Under the pieces are notes generated by a model. It was not told the origin of the DNA. It searched no databases and was given only the letters and a program-made list of their open reading frames with translations. From Rhizomicrobium sp. (GTDB lineage Bacteria; Pseudomonadota; Alphaproteobacteria; Micropepsales; Micropepsaceae): a DNA stretch of 64,000 nt. The position numbers and the translations under genes were made by a program. Shown here in pieces: positions 56,188-64,000 of this stretch. Position 1 is the first letter of the stretch. Each line of letters starts with the position of its first letter. The DNA lies in contig JBBCGL010000001.1 of NCBI GenBank assembly GCA_037200385.1, positions 1,426,001-1,490,000 on the forward strand, in the 5' to 3' direction.

Positions 56188-57582
56188 ATGGCGGAGCGGC
56201 GCAAGACGGATACGCCGGCCGGCGAGAGCAAGCCCACGCGGCTGCAGCTCGCGCTGTTCTCCTTCCCGTCCCTGCCGCATGCCTTCATCGCGCTGCCGCT
56301 CAACATCGTCATCCCCGCCTATTATGCGGCGCACACGGCGGTGACGCTGCTGCAGATCGCGTCGGTGACGACGGCGAGCCGCATCCTCGACGCGGTGCTG
56401 GATCCGACGATCGGCTACCTGTCGGACCGCACCAAGTCGCGGCTGGGGCGCCGCAAGCCCTGGGTGCTGGCGGCGGCGATCGTCTGTTCGATCGCGATCT
56501 ACTTCCTGTTCCAGCCCCCGCCGAAAGCGGACTTCGTCTATTACGGCGTCTGGTCGTTCCTGCTCTATTTCGGCTTCACGCTGTTCGAGATCCCGCGCGG
56601 CGCCTGGACGGCGGAAGTCACGCGCGACTATCACCAGCGGGCGCGCCTCAACACCTATGTCGCGATCTTCAACGTGGTCGGCAGCCTGGTGTTCTGGCTG
56701 ATGCCCCTCGCCCTGTCGCGGCTGACGGGGACGATGGCGATCACCGGCGCGACGCTGTCGGGCATCGCCTGGCTCTATGTCGCGCTGATGCCGGTGGGCG
56801 TGATCCTGGCGGTGCTGTTCGTCTCCTCCGGCATCCAGACGCAGGAGAAGCTCTCCACCGTCCGCCAGATGCTGCAGTCGTTCGGCCGCAACAAGCCGCT
56901 GTGGAACTATTACGGCGCGATCTCCGCCTGGGGATTGGGCCAGGGCGCGTATCTTTCCGTCATCCTGATCTTCCTGTCCGACTATCTGCAGATGGCACAG
57001 TACTTCCCGGTGCTGATGATCGCGTTCTTCATCGTGCAGGCCGTCACCATGCCGCTGTGGCAATGGATCGTGACGCGCCATGGCCGGCATCGGGTCTGGG
57101 CCGTCACCATGACGCTCGATGCACTCAGCCGGCCGCTGATCCTGCTGCTGGCGCCGGGCGCCGGCATGGTGCCGCTGCTGGCGATCGGCGCGCTGGGCGC
57201 CTTCCTCAACGCCCCGGCGAATTTCTGCCCCACCGCGATCCTGGGCGACGTCGCCGACTACGACCTGATGAAATCGGGCATGAACAAGACCGGCAATCTC
57301 TATGCCTTCAACACCCTGCTCATCAAGGCGACGATGGCGCTGGGGGCGGGCTTCGCCTTCCTGATGCTCGACATGTTCCATTACAAGGTCGGGCACAGCA
57401 ACGGTGCGCACGCCAATCTCGGCCTGCTGCTGTGTTATCTCGTGTTCCCCGCCCTGCTCTATTTCATCGCCTCGGCCATCGCCTGGTTCTTCCCGATCGA
57501 CGCCGCGCGCCACAGCGTGATCCGCCGCCGCATCGAGCGCCGCGTCGTGGTCGAGCCCCTCCTGGGCACACCCGTCCCCTGA
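56188..57582 (+). CDS. GPH/MFS-family membrane transporter
   Basis: A 464-residue, 12-helix secondary transporter. SRILDAVLDPTIGYLSDRTKSRLGRRKPWVL (about 66-96) is the signature loop of the glycoside-pentoside-hexuronide:cation symporter family, and the DVADYDLMKSGMNKTGNLYAF block is typical of its second half. These carriers import sugars and, in some groups, other small polar molecules. There is no sugar gene in the surrounding cluster, so a peptide or amino acid derivative is the likely substrate here; that is inferred from context. ATG at 56188. Operator site 4 lies in its promoter. The GSAM-like aminotransferase gene follows after 77 bases. Confidence 0.9.
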   Translation: MAERRKTDTPAGESKPTRLQLALFSFPSLPHAFIALPLNIVIPAYYAAHTAVTLLQIASVTTASRILDAVLDPTIGYLSDRTKSRLGRRKPWVLAAAIVCSIAIYFLFQPPPKADFVYYGVWSFLLYFGFTLFEIPRGAWTAEVTRDYHQRARLNTYVAIFNVVGSLVFWLMPLALSRLTGTMAITGATLSGIAWLYVALMPVGVILAVLFVSSGIQTQEKLSTVRQMLQSFGRNKPLWNYYGAISAWGLGQGAYLSVILIFLSDYLQMAQYFPVLMIAFFIVQAVTMPLWQWIVTRHGRHRVWAVTMTLDALSRPLILLLAPGAGMVPLLAIGALGAFLNAPANFCPTAILGDVADYDLMKSGMNKTGNLYAFNTLLIKATMALGAGFAFLMLDMFHYKVGHSNGAHANLGLLLCYLVFPALLYFIASAIAWFFPIDAARHSVIRRRIERRVVVEPLLGTPVP

Positions 57583-57606
57583 CAGGCTTGACCGCGAAGC
57601 CGCTGA

Positions 57607-57625
57607 ATATATACACTGTTTATAT
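57607..57625. promoter_or_regulatory. 19-bp palindromic operator, peptide cluster (site 5)
   Basis: ATATATAC-ACT-GTTTATAT lies 35 bases upstream of the aminotransferase start, in the short gap after the transporter gene. This implies an internal promoter for the aminotransferase-peptidase-TetR operon. Confidence 0.7.
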
Positions 57626-57659
57626 CGAGGCCGGAGAACAGGGCCTGCCAGGAGGTCGC

Positions 57660-58982
57660 ATGTACCCCGACGAGAAATCCAAATCCGCCAAGCTCTATGC
57701 GCGCGCCGTCAAGGTGATGCCGGGCGGCAATTCGCGCCATACGGTCTATTTCCCGCCCTACCCTGTCTATGCGGCGCATGCGCAGGGCGCACGGGTATGG
57801 GACGTCGACGGCGCCGACCGCCTCGACTTCATCAACAATTATTCGTCGCTGGTGCACGGCCACAACCATCCGCGGATCGTCGAGGCGATCGTGAAGCAGG
57901 CGCACCGCCTGCTCTCGATCTCGCTGCCGACCGAGGAGGAGGTGCGGCTGGCGGAGATCGTCACCGCGCGGCTGCCCGGCGTCGAGTCGATCCGCTTCGG
58001 CAATTCCGGCACCGAAGGCGTGCTGCTCGCGATCAAGGCCGCGCGCGCCTATACGGGCAAGCCGAAGATCGCGCGGGTCGAGGGCGCCTATCACGGCAGC
58101 GCCGAGACCGTCAGCGTGAGCATGTCGCCGTCGCCGGACAAATGGGGCGATCCCGATGCACCCAACAGCGTCGCGCCGGCCAGCGTCGGCCCGGGCACCG
58201 CGGCGGACACGATCGTCATCCCGATGAACCAGGTCGAGGCGACGCGGAAGATCCTGCGCAAGCACGCCGCCGACCTCGCGGGCGTCATCCTCGATCCGCT
58301 GGTGAAGAATCTCGGCTACAAGCCCGCGACGCGGGAGTTCGTCGCGATGCTGCGCGAAGAGACCGAAGCGGCCGGCGCCCTTCTTATCTTCGACGAGGTC
58401 TACAGCCTGCGGCTCGGCTTCCATGGCGCGCAAGGCGCGCTGGGCATCACGCCCGACCTGACGGCGCTGGGCAAGATCATCGGCGGCGGCCTTCCGGTCG
58501 GCGCGGTGGGCGGCCGGCGCGCGGTCATGGACGCGGTGTTCGATCCGCGCCACGGCCGGCCCAAGATGAACCATGGCGGCACGTTCAACGCCAATCCGAT
58601 GACCATGGCGGCCGGTGCGGTCGCGATGGAGATGTTCGACCAGGCCGCGTTCGACCGCATGTCGGCGCTGGGCGAGCGCCTGCGGCAGGGCCTGCGCGAG
58701 GCGCTGCGCGTCACCGGCGCGCCCGGCATGGTGGGGGGCGCGACCTCGATGATCTGCCTGTTCCACCTGGAAGCGCAGATCGAGACCTATCGCGACGTGG
58801 TCGCCTCGCAGGCCGGCAATGCCCGCGCCCAGGCCCGGGCGGAGCAGTTTTTCCGCTTCATGCTGAACAACGGCGTCCTGATCGGGGCACCGGGCTTTTT
58901 CGTGCTCTCCACCGCGCTGACCGAAGGCGATATCGATTACGTGCTGGAAAAGACGGTAGAAGGCCTGCGGCAACTGGATTGA
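57660..58982 (+). CDS. Class III aminotransferase, GSAM-like, probable beta-amino acid aminotransferase
   Basis: A 440-residue PLP enzyme close to glutamate-1-semialdehyde aminomutases. MPGGNSRHTVYFPPYP (20-35) replaces the aminomutase N-terminal block and resembles the region of beta-phenylalanine aminotransferases in which an Arg (here Arg26) binds the substrate carboxylate. FGNSGTEGVLLAIKAARAYTG is at about 113-133, IFDEVYSLRLG contains the pyridine-N aspartate, and Lys272 is in TALGKIIGGGLPVGA. It should move the amino group from a beta-amino acid to 2-oxoglutarate or pyruvate, but a true aminomutase role cannot be excluded. ATG at 57660 follows AGGAGG. The peptidase gene starts 7 bases downstream. 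Confidence 0.87.
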   Translation: MYPDEKSKSAKLYARAVKVMPGGNSRHTVYFPPYPVYAAHAQGARVWDVDGADRLDFINNYSSLVHGHNHPRIVEAIVKQAHRLLSISLPTEEEVRLAEIVTARLPGVESIRFGNSGTEGVLLAIKAARAYTGKPKIARVEGAYHGSAETVSVSMSPSPDKWGDPDAPNSVAPASVGPGTAADTIVIPMNQVEATRKILRKHAADLAGVILDPLVKNLGYKPATREFVAMLREETEAAGALLIFDEVYSLRLGFHGAQGALGITPDLTALGKIIGGGLPVGAVGGRRAVMDAVFDPRHGRPKMNHGGTFNANPMTMAAGAVAMEMFDQAAFDRMSALGERLRQGLREALRVTGAPGMVGGATSMICLFHLEAQIETYRDVVASQAGNARAQARAEQFFRFMLNNGVLIGAPGFFVLSTALTEGDIDYVLEKTVEGLRQLD

Positions 58983-58989
58983 GAGCGCC

Positions 58990-60135
58990 ATGAACCCGAC
59001 CCATCGCAAGACCCCTTCCGGCAGGCTGCGCGCCCGCGGCGCCGGTGTGCCCTTCACCGGCACGCCCGGGCCGAACAATGCCATCACCGACGTCGCGAAT
59101 ATCGAAGTCGGCTATTGCACCCTGATCTCGGGCGAAGGGCCGCTGGTCGTCGGCCAGGGACCGATCCGCACCGGCGTCACCGCTATCTTTCCGCATGGCC
59201 GCGCCCGGCCGAACGCGGCGACCTATGCCGGCTACTACAATATGAGCGGCAATGGCGAGATGACCGGCATGGCGCTGGTCGAGGAACGCGGCCGCTTCGA
59301 CGGCCCCATCACCATCACCAACACCCATTCCTGCGGCCTGGCGCGCGACGTCACCGCGAAGTGGCTCTATACACAGCTCGAGACCAGCCCGAAGGACGAC
59401 CAGCCCTTCTGGCTGCCGGTCTCGGCCGAGACCTTCGACGGCAACCTGAACGACATCAACGGCCATCATATCAAGGCCGAGCATGTCATCGCCGCGTTCG
59501 AGGACGCCCATGGCGGCGCGATCGAGGAAGGCAGCGTCGGCGGCGGCACGGGCATGCGCTGCTATGAGTTCAAGGGCGGCTCCGGCACGGCGTCGCGCGT
59601 CGTCGGCTATGCCGGCACCGACTATTGCGTCGGTGCGTTCGTGCAATCCAATTTCGGCAAGCGCCATCTGCTGCACATCGCCGGCATTCCCATCGGCCGC
59701 GAGATCCCGGTCGCGAGCCCGCTCGAGGCCGACGACGAGCTCGGCTCGATCATCATCATCGTGGCGACGGACGCGCCGATGATGCCGCATCAGCTGCGCC
59801 GCGTGGCGCGCCGCGCCTCGTTCGGCATCGCGCGCTCGGGCGGCATCGCGTCGAACGAATCGGGCGACCTGATCCTCGCCTTCTCCACCGGCAACCGTCC
59901 GGCGGTCGACACCCACACCGGCATCGTTTCGGCGAGCTATCTCGGCGAAGAAGGCCTCAGCCGGTTTTATGAGGCGACCATCGAGGCGGTGGACGAAGCC
60001 ATCATGAACTCGATCTTCGCGAACGAAACGATGACGGGGCGCGACGGACGTTCGGTCCCCGGCCTGCCGGTCGAGCGCATCCGGACGATCCTGAAACGCC
60101 ACAATCGCCTCGAAGAGACCGACTCACAAGACTGA
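58990..60135 (+). CDS. P1-family (S58, DmpA/BapA-like) aminopeptidase
   Basis: A 381-residue protein of the self-processing N-terminal-nucleophile peptidase family P1. By position and motif the autocleavage site is Gly252-Ser253 (DELGSIIIIVATDAP), close to Gly249-Ser250 in the 375-residue DmpA; it would give alpha (about 252) and beta (about 129) chains with Ser253 as nucleophile. The conserved VGGGTGMRCYEFKGG-GTASRVV region (183-205) is present. Members release N-terminal L-, D- or beta-amino acids from short peptides and amides; BapA-type ones are specific for beta-peptides. There is no signal peptide, so it acts in the cytoplasm. It lies between a beta-amino acid-type aminotransferase gene and the TetR gene. 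Confidence 0.93.
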   Translation: MNPTHRKTPSGRLRARGAGVPFTGTPGPNNAITDVANIEVGYCTLISGEGPLVVGQGPIRTGVTAIFPHGRARPNAATYAGYYNMSGNGEMTGMALVEERGRFDGPITITNTHSCGLARDVTAKWLYTQLETSPKDDQPFWLPVSAETFDGNLNDINGHHIKAEHVIAAFEDAHGGAIEEGSVGGGTGMRCYEFKGGSGTASRVVGYAGTDYCVGAFVQSNFGKRHLLHIAGIPIGREIPVASPLEADDELGSIIIIVATDAPMMPHQLRRVARRASFGIARSGGIASNESGDLILAFSTGNRPAVDTHTGIVSASYLGEEGLSRFYEATIEAVDEAIMNSIFANETMTGRDGRSVPGLPVERIRTILKRHNRLEETDSQD

Positions 60136-60184
60136 TTCGCGGAGCGCGCTTGCCAGCATTCCCGTAGCGAGATATTCGACTCCC

Positions 60185-60874
60185 ATGAAATCACCCGCCG
60201 GCGCCAGGAAAAAAACCGCGGCCACACTGCAGCGCAAGGCGGCGCCCCGGAAGCTGCGCGCCTATCACAAGGGCAATGTCGCGCAGGACCTGCTGCTCGC
60301 CGCCAGGCGCATCCTGCGGGACGAGAGCTTCGAGGACGTCTCGGTCCGCCGGCTGGCGCGCGAGGTCGGCGTCACGCCGGCCAATTTCTACAATCACTTC
60401 GAAAGCCTGGAGGCCCTGCTGCTGAGCCTGGGGGCGGAAGGCTTCGACGAGATCCGGCTCGATGCGGAACAGATCATCGCCAGCGCGCAAAGCCGCAAGG
60501 AGGCGCTGCTGCAGCGCTGCTTCAAATTCGTCAAATTCGCGATGACGAACAAGCAGGTGTTCCGGATCATGTTCGGACAGATCCCCAATGCCCACAAGAA
60601 CCAGCGGTTTCGCGAAGCCTCCGACGCCTCGTTCGGCCAGCTGATGCACCTGATCTACGGCAAGGACATCTACGATCCGACCGATCTCGCCGGCATGCAC
60701 TACAAGGGCCGCGCGGCCTATGCGGTCCTCGCGATGGTCTACGGCCTGGCACGCAACATCATCGAGGACCAGTTCCAGTTCGAGACCGGCAGCGATGCCG
60801 AAATCCGCAAATTCGTCGAGGACGTGCTGAGCACCCTGCTCGACGGAACCGTGGCCAAGGAACTCTCCTGGTAG
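60185..60874 (+). CDS. TetR/AcrR-family regulator, candidate repressor of the peptide cluster
   Basis: A 229-residue regulator. A basic tail (1-30) precedes a TetR helix-turn-helix (about 34-78; EDVSVRRLAREVGVTPANFYNHF as family signature in two parts). The C-terminal WHG-type domain (FKFVKFAMTNKQVFRIMFGQ onward) is shared with many ligand-responsive TetR proteins. It is the only regulator between 48.9 and 64 kb, and the 19-bp palindromes of this region have the size and symmetry of TetR operators, so it is the likely repressor or activator of the whole set. It is probably co-transcribed with the peptidase gene 49 bases upstream and has no palindrome of its own nearby. Confidence 0.9.
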   Translation: MKSPAGARKKTAATLQRKAAPRKLRAYHKGNVAQDLLLAARRILRDESFEDVSVRRLAREVGVTPANFYNHFESLEALLLSLGAEGFDEIRLDAEQIIASAQSRKEALLQRCFKFVKFAMTNKQVFRIMFGQIPNAHKNQRFREASDASFGQLMHLIYGKDIYDPTDLAGMHYKGRAAYAVLAMVYGLARNIIEDQFQFETGSDAEIRKFVEDVLSTLLDGTVAKELSW

Positions 60875-60884
60875 ACCCGTCCTG

Positions 60885-60916
60885 AAAAAGCCGCCCGCCC
60901 GGATTGCTCCGGGCGG
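60885..60916 (-). terminator. Hairpin terminator for the TonB receptor transcript
   Basis: A 9-bp stem (60895-60903 with 60908-60916, loop TTGC) is followed on the minus strand, after five bases, by five T residues (60889-60885). It lies between the converging TetR and receptor genes. Confidence 0.5.
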
Positions 60917-60936
60917 CCGGTTGCGTCGCGTCTTCT

Positions 60937-63306
60937 CTAGAAATTGTGCTGGATGCGCAGGCCGTAGGTGCGGCCCAGATTCACGTTCTCCACGCCGTCG
61001 GTATAGACGAATTGCGGGATCACCGAGTCGAAGGCATTGTCGATATAGCCCACGACCCGCGTCCCGCCGAACGCAAAGCCGGCATTGATGTCCAGCTTGT
61101 TGAGATCCTGATAGGCCACGGTCGAGGACGGCAGGAAGCCGCCATACTCCAGCCGGTAGCTGAAGTCGCCGACGACGCTCACATCGTCACCCATCGGATA
61201 GTTCACGGCGCCGTTGAAGTTGATGGTCCAGTGCCGCGTCAGCGGGATTTCCTGGCCCTTCACCGGGACGCCGTTCGAACTGCCGCTGGTGAACTTGTCG
61301 TCGAGCCAGCCGATCGCCGTCCCGAGGCTCAGCCAATCGAGCGGCTGATAGGCGACGCTGAGCTCGGCGCCATAGGTGCGCGCGTCGCCGACATTCGCGA
61401 GATAATACAGGCCGAGATAGGAAGGTTCGCTGGGATCGTTCTGCGGTTCCACGAGCTTGGTCTGCGTCATGTAGAAGAAGTCGGCATTGACCGCGAGCCG
61501 GCCGTCCAGCCAGGCAGTCTTGGCGCCGATTTCGTAATTGGTGTTCTTCTCCGGATCGTAGGAGAGATATTGCGGGCTCGAGGTGCCCAGATTGAAACTG
61601 CCGGCCCGGAAGCCGGTCGCGTAGGTCGCATACAGGTTCGCGCTGTCGCTGAGCTTGTATTGCAGCGTGACGCTGGGCGCCAGGTTCACATAGGCGTCCT
61701 TCTGGCGATCCGTATACGGATAGAATATCTGCGCGAAGAGCGGAGTCAGATAGGACGAACCGAGCGCCGTCGCGCCATAGCCGGCCACCGGCCCCTGGAT
61801 GTAGACGAGCCGCTTCTTCGTCTGGTCCCACCGGATGTCGGCCGTGACGCTGAACGCGTCCGTGACTTGATAGGTCGCCGTGGCGAAAGCGGAGTAGGAC
61901 AGCGAATTGATCAGGCTGCCCGGCGCGCCGAACGCATTGGCGCCGCTCTGCACGCCGATGTTCGGAAAGGTGTACGGATATTGGCCGGCGCCGGCGCCCG
62001 GAAGACCGGGCGAAGTCGCGTTGCCTTCGCAGCCGCCGTCATAGGGCGACATGAGGAACTGGCACATCAGGTTGCCATAGGTGTAGCCCGGCGCGAGTTC
62101 CGTGTTGAGATTGTTGAAATTGACGCTGCCGGCGAGAACCCGGTCGAAGCGGAAGGTCTCGTTGAAATAGTCCGCGCCGGCCATCCAGGTCAGCTTCTGG
62201 TCGGAATTCGATTTCCACAGGACCTGCGTATAGAAGTTGTGCAGGCTCTCGTCGCGGTACTGCACCTGCCGGAAGGCGACGGACGGGTCATAGGTCGGAC
62301 CGAACGCGGTGTGGTCCTGGTCCTCCTGCAGGTTGAGATGGTAGTTGCGATAGGCCGCCTGCCACTCGAACGTGCCGGCCCAGCTCCGCGTGTCGAAGTT
62401 GACGTCCTGCGAGAGATAGGTCTGCTGCCAGCGCTCGGTGTCGGGCGTGTCCTGCGTGATGGTCTGCAGCGTCTCCGGCGCCGAGACCGGCAGGCCGCAG
62501 CACGCAACGTTGAAGACCGCCCCAACGCCATTGGGCGCATAAGCCGTGAAGGACGGGCCGTGCACCTCCTGGATCTCGGCGGTCCACAGGACCGAGAGCT
62601 GGTCCGTCACATCCCATTTCGCCCCGAGGCGGCCGCCCATGTCGCGCTTGCGGTCGATATATTGGTTGAGGGTGATGTTGTAGAGCTGGCCCTCGTCCTG
62701 GTTGATCCACCAGCCGGTCGCGCGCACCGCGAAATTGTCGGTGATCGGAACGTTCACCGCGCCCTGGATCTCGCTGCGCTGGTAGCGGCCATAGTCGCCG
62801 GTGACGTAGCCGCCGAAGCCGTCCGTGCTCGGGGTGGCGTAGATGACGTTGACGACGCCGCCGACCGCGTCGCGGCCATAGAGGCCGGATTGCGGCCCGC
62901 TCAGGACCTCGACCCGCGCCACGTCGATCTGGGCGCCCAGATTGCCGCGCTGGCCGCCGTTGAAGATGCCGTTCCGGTAGAGGCCGAAATTCGGCTCCGC
63001 GTTGATGTCCGCCTGATGGACGCCGCGGATGTTGATGAAGGTCTCGAAATTCTCCGAATCGTCCGGCAGGACCGCGTTGGGCACCATGGCGATCACCGAC
63101 TTCAGGTCGGTGTAGCCGAGGTTCTTGATCTGGTCGCCGGAGATCGCCGTGACCGTGGCCGGCACGTCGATGAGCTTCTGCTCGCGACGCTCGGCCGTGA
63201 CGGTCACGGTCTCGATATTGTCGTCAGCGGACGCGATGACCGGCCAGAAAACCGGCGCGGCGACGGAAGCGAGAAGAAACGCCCTGAGTGCTGCAGATAC
63301 GCGCAT
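60937..63306 (-). CDS. TonB-dependent outer-membrane receptor (peptide cluster)
   Basis: A 789-residue receptor: signal peptide (about 1-27, VIASADD), IETVTVTAERREQKLIDVPA plug start, RGVHQADINAEPNFGLYRNG and EVLSGPQSGLYGRDAVGG plug motifs (SGPQSG replaces the more usual RGPQG), and a barrel ending in YGLRIQHNF. ATG at 63306. It is divergent from the ornithine-cyclodeaminase-type gene, and two copies of the cluster palindrome lie between them. The likely substrate is the peptide or peptide-like compound used by this cluster, which may be larger than porins admit. Confidence 0.93.
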   Translation of the reverse strand: MRVSAALRAFLLASVAAPVFWPVIASADDNIETVTVTAERREQKLIDVPATVTAISGDQIKNLGYTDLKSVIAMVPNAVLPDDSENFETFINIRGVHQADINAEPNFGLYRNGIFNGGQRGNLGAQIDVARVEVLSGPQSGLYGRDAVGGVVNVIYATPSTDGFGGYVTGDYGRYQRSEIQGAVNVPITDNFAVRATGWWINQDEGQLYNITLNQYIDRKRDMGGRLGAKWDVTDQLSVLWTAEIQEVHGPSFTAYAPNGVGAVFNVACCGLPVSAPETLQTITQDTPDTERWQQTYLSQDVNFDTRSWAGTFEWQAAYRNYHLNLQEDQDHTAFGPTYDPSVAFRQVQYRDESLHNFYTQVLWKSNSDQKLTWMAGADYFNETFRFDRVLAGSVNFNNLNTELAPGYTYGNLMCQFLMSPYDGGCEGNATSPGLPGAGAGQYPYTFPNIGVQSGANAFGAPGSLINSLSYSAFATATYQVTDAFSVTADIRWDQTKKRLVYIQGPVAGYGATALGSSYLTPLFAQIFYPYTDRQKDAYVNLAPSVTLQYKLSDSANLYATYATGFRAGSFNLGTSSPQYLSYDPEKNTNYEIGAKTAWLDGRLAVNADFFYMTQTKLVEPQNDPSEPSYLGLYYLANVGDARTYGAELSVAYQPLDWLSLGTAIGWLDDKFTSGSSNGVPVKGQEIPLTRHWTINFNGAVNYPMGDDVSVVGDFSYRLEYGGFLPSSTVAYQDLNKLDINAGFAFGGTRVVGYIDNAFDSVIPQFVYTDGVENVNLGRTYGLRIQHNF

Positions 63307-63364
63307 GTCGACCCCTCACACAAGCGCAGCGTGACACGATCACCCCGATGTCGTCACACCACTA

Positions 63365-63383
63365 ATATGAACATAGTTTACTT
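63365..63383. promoter_or_regulatory. 19-bp palindromic operator, peptide cluster (site 6)
   Basis: ATATGAAC-ATA-GTTTACTT lies 59 bases upstream of the TonB receptor start. Confidence 0.7.
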
Positions 63384-63397
63384 AGGGAATTTTTCGA

Positions 63398-63416
63398 ATG
63401 TCAACGTCGTTCATAT
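63398..63416. promoter_or_regulatory. 19-bp palindromic operator, peptide cluster (site 7)
   Basis: ATGTCAAC-GTC-GTTCATAT lies 110 bases before the ornithine-cyclodeaminase-type gene. Its centre is 33 bases, about three helical turns, from the centre of site 6, so two dimers would bind the same face of the DNA. Confidence 0.7.
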
Positions 63417-63525
63417 TGGCAGGGCACTCCGTCATGCCTATAGTTTGCGCGAAATCTGCATGCATCCTCGGCACTTGCCGAACAAGCGCGCAGCAAGCCG
63501 GCGCCGCCGATAATTTCCCGGGACT

Positions 63526-64000
63526 GTGACCTTGAAAGCACCTTTGGTCGTGACGCGCGCCGAGATCGAAGCCCTCCTTCCGAGGATCGATGCGGTCGGC
63601 GCGATGGCGCGCGCGTTCGCCGCCTATTCCGCGGGCCGCGCCATCGTCCCGCCGGTCGGCGAAATCCTGTTTTCGGAGGTCGATGGCGAGGCGCACATCA
63701 AATCCGGTTATATCGCGGGCGATGCGCTGTTCGTGGTCAAGGTCGCGACCGGCTTCTATCGCAACGCCGCCCGCGGCTTGCCGGCGAATTCGGGCGCCCT
63801 GCTGGTGTTCAGCGCCGTCGACGGCATGGTGCGGGCCGTTCTCCTGGATGAGGGCCTGTTGACCAACTATCGCACGGCGGCGGCCGGCGCCCTCGCCGCG
63901 CAATATCTCGCGCCCGGCATGGTCTCGAAGATCGGTCTCCTCGGCTCCGGCGTACAGGCCCGGCTCCAGGCCGAGTTGCTGCGAACCGTGACGCCCTGCC
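63526..64000 (+). CDS. Ornithine cyclodeaminase / mu-crystallin family protein, 3' end missing
   Basis: 158 codons are visible before the window ends. The frame is open to the end. The chain starts VVTRAEIEALLPRIDAVGAMARAFAAYSAG, then KSGYIAGDALFVVKVATGFY with the substrate-binding Lys, an Arg in TNYRTAAAGALAAQYLA, and the start of the Rossmann fold GLLGSGVQARLQAELL. The family includes ornithine cyclodeaminase, alanine dehydrogenase, ketimine and pyrroline-2-carboxylate reductases, all NAD(P)-linked enzymes of amino acid chemistry. The start is GTG at 63526 (a TTG two codons on is possible); the ribosome site is weak. It is divergent from the TonB receptor gene, with operator sites 6 and 7 between. 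Confidence 0.85.
   Translation, partial: MTLKAPLVVTRAEIEALLPRIDAVGAMARAFAAYSAGRAIVPPVGEILFSEVDGEAHIKSGYIAGDALFVVKVATGFYRNAARGLPANSGALLVFSAVDGMVRAVLLDEGLLTNYRTAAAGALAAQYLAPGMVSKIGLLGSGVQARLQAELLRTVTPC

Noticed and set aside
56004-58982. A 992-codon fusion of an unknown domain with the GSAM-like aminotransferase
   Set aside because: The upstream part is a shadow of the GPH transporter gene. The aminotransferase has its own AGGAGG and ATG at 57660 and an operator in front.
58990-60135. Loss of the autocleavage site in the P1 peptidase because of Glu-Ser in SNESGD (288-293)
   Set aside because: That segment is not the scissile bond. Gly252-Ser253 before IIIIVATDAP matches the DmpA cleavage position and is intact.

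Overview
The window is high-GC DNA from a Gram-negative bacterium, most likely an alphaproteobacterium of the type that degrades plant polymers and aromatics (Caulobacterales, Sphingomonadales or Micropepsales-like). This rests on four TonB-dependent receptors in 64 kb, the alphaproteobacterial-style rhamnose genes (RhaI-type isomerase, fused aldolase-dehydrogenase, DeoR regulator), an HAE1-type RND pump and very dense coding. Taxonomy is inference. No tRNA, rRNA, CRISPR, integrase or transposase was seen, and no gene-free gap exceeds 300 bases.

Region 1 (1-10.5 kb) is an uncharacterised catabolic cluster: two VOC paralogues, a DUF3237 protein, a crotonase without the two classical glutamates, a TonB receptor, an HSL-type hydrolase, an SDR, two TetR regulators, a zinc cyclase and a luciferase-like monooxygenase. 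A 20-bp operator-like element occurs in both of its divergent promoter regions. Region 2 (10.5-15.7 kb) is a TetR regulator divergent from an RND pump and its adaptor, with three operator-like sites between them.

Region 3 (15.8-48.8 kb) is a large glycoside-utilisation locus centred on L-rhamnose. It holds an acyl-CoA synthetase, a tannase/feruloyl esterase-type hydrolase, a GH106 alpha-L-rhamnosidase, a GH3 glucosidase, six further esterase or peptidase-like hydrolases, two TonB receptors, RhaT- and FucP-type importers and a complete pathway from L-rhamnose to pyruvate (isomerase, kinase, aldolase/lactaldehyde dehydrogenase, L-lactate dehydrogenase). Its promoters share tandem GATC-type half-sites at a 10-bp period. 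This suggests one regulon, possibly under the DeoR protein at 35.3 kb or the GntR protein at 46.4 kb. I infer uptake of acylated rhamnosides (for example phenolic or flavonoid glycosides), removal of acyl groups and sugars, then catabolism of rhamnose and of the released acid.

Region 4 (48.9-64 kb) is the most unusual part: a self-contained set of peptide and amino-acid genes. It has a P1-family (DmpA/BapA-like) peptidase, two cytoplasmic beta-lactamase-fold hydrolases, a dipeptide epimerase, an Asp/Glu racemase, a D-cysteine desulfhydrase-type lyase, two class III aminotransferases (one omega-amino acid type, one resembling beta-amino acid aminotransferases), a GPH transporter, a TonB receptor, a TetR regulator and an ornithine-cyclodeaminase-type protein. 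Seven copies of a 19-bp palindrome, ATRTAAAC-N3-GTTTAYAT, lie only in its promoter regions. I infer a dedicated system for scavenging peptides with D- or beta-amino acids. The last gene is cut by the window edge.
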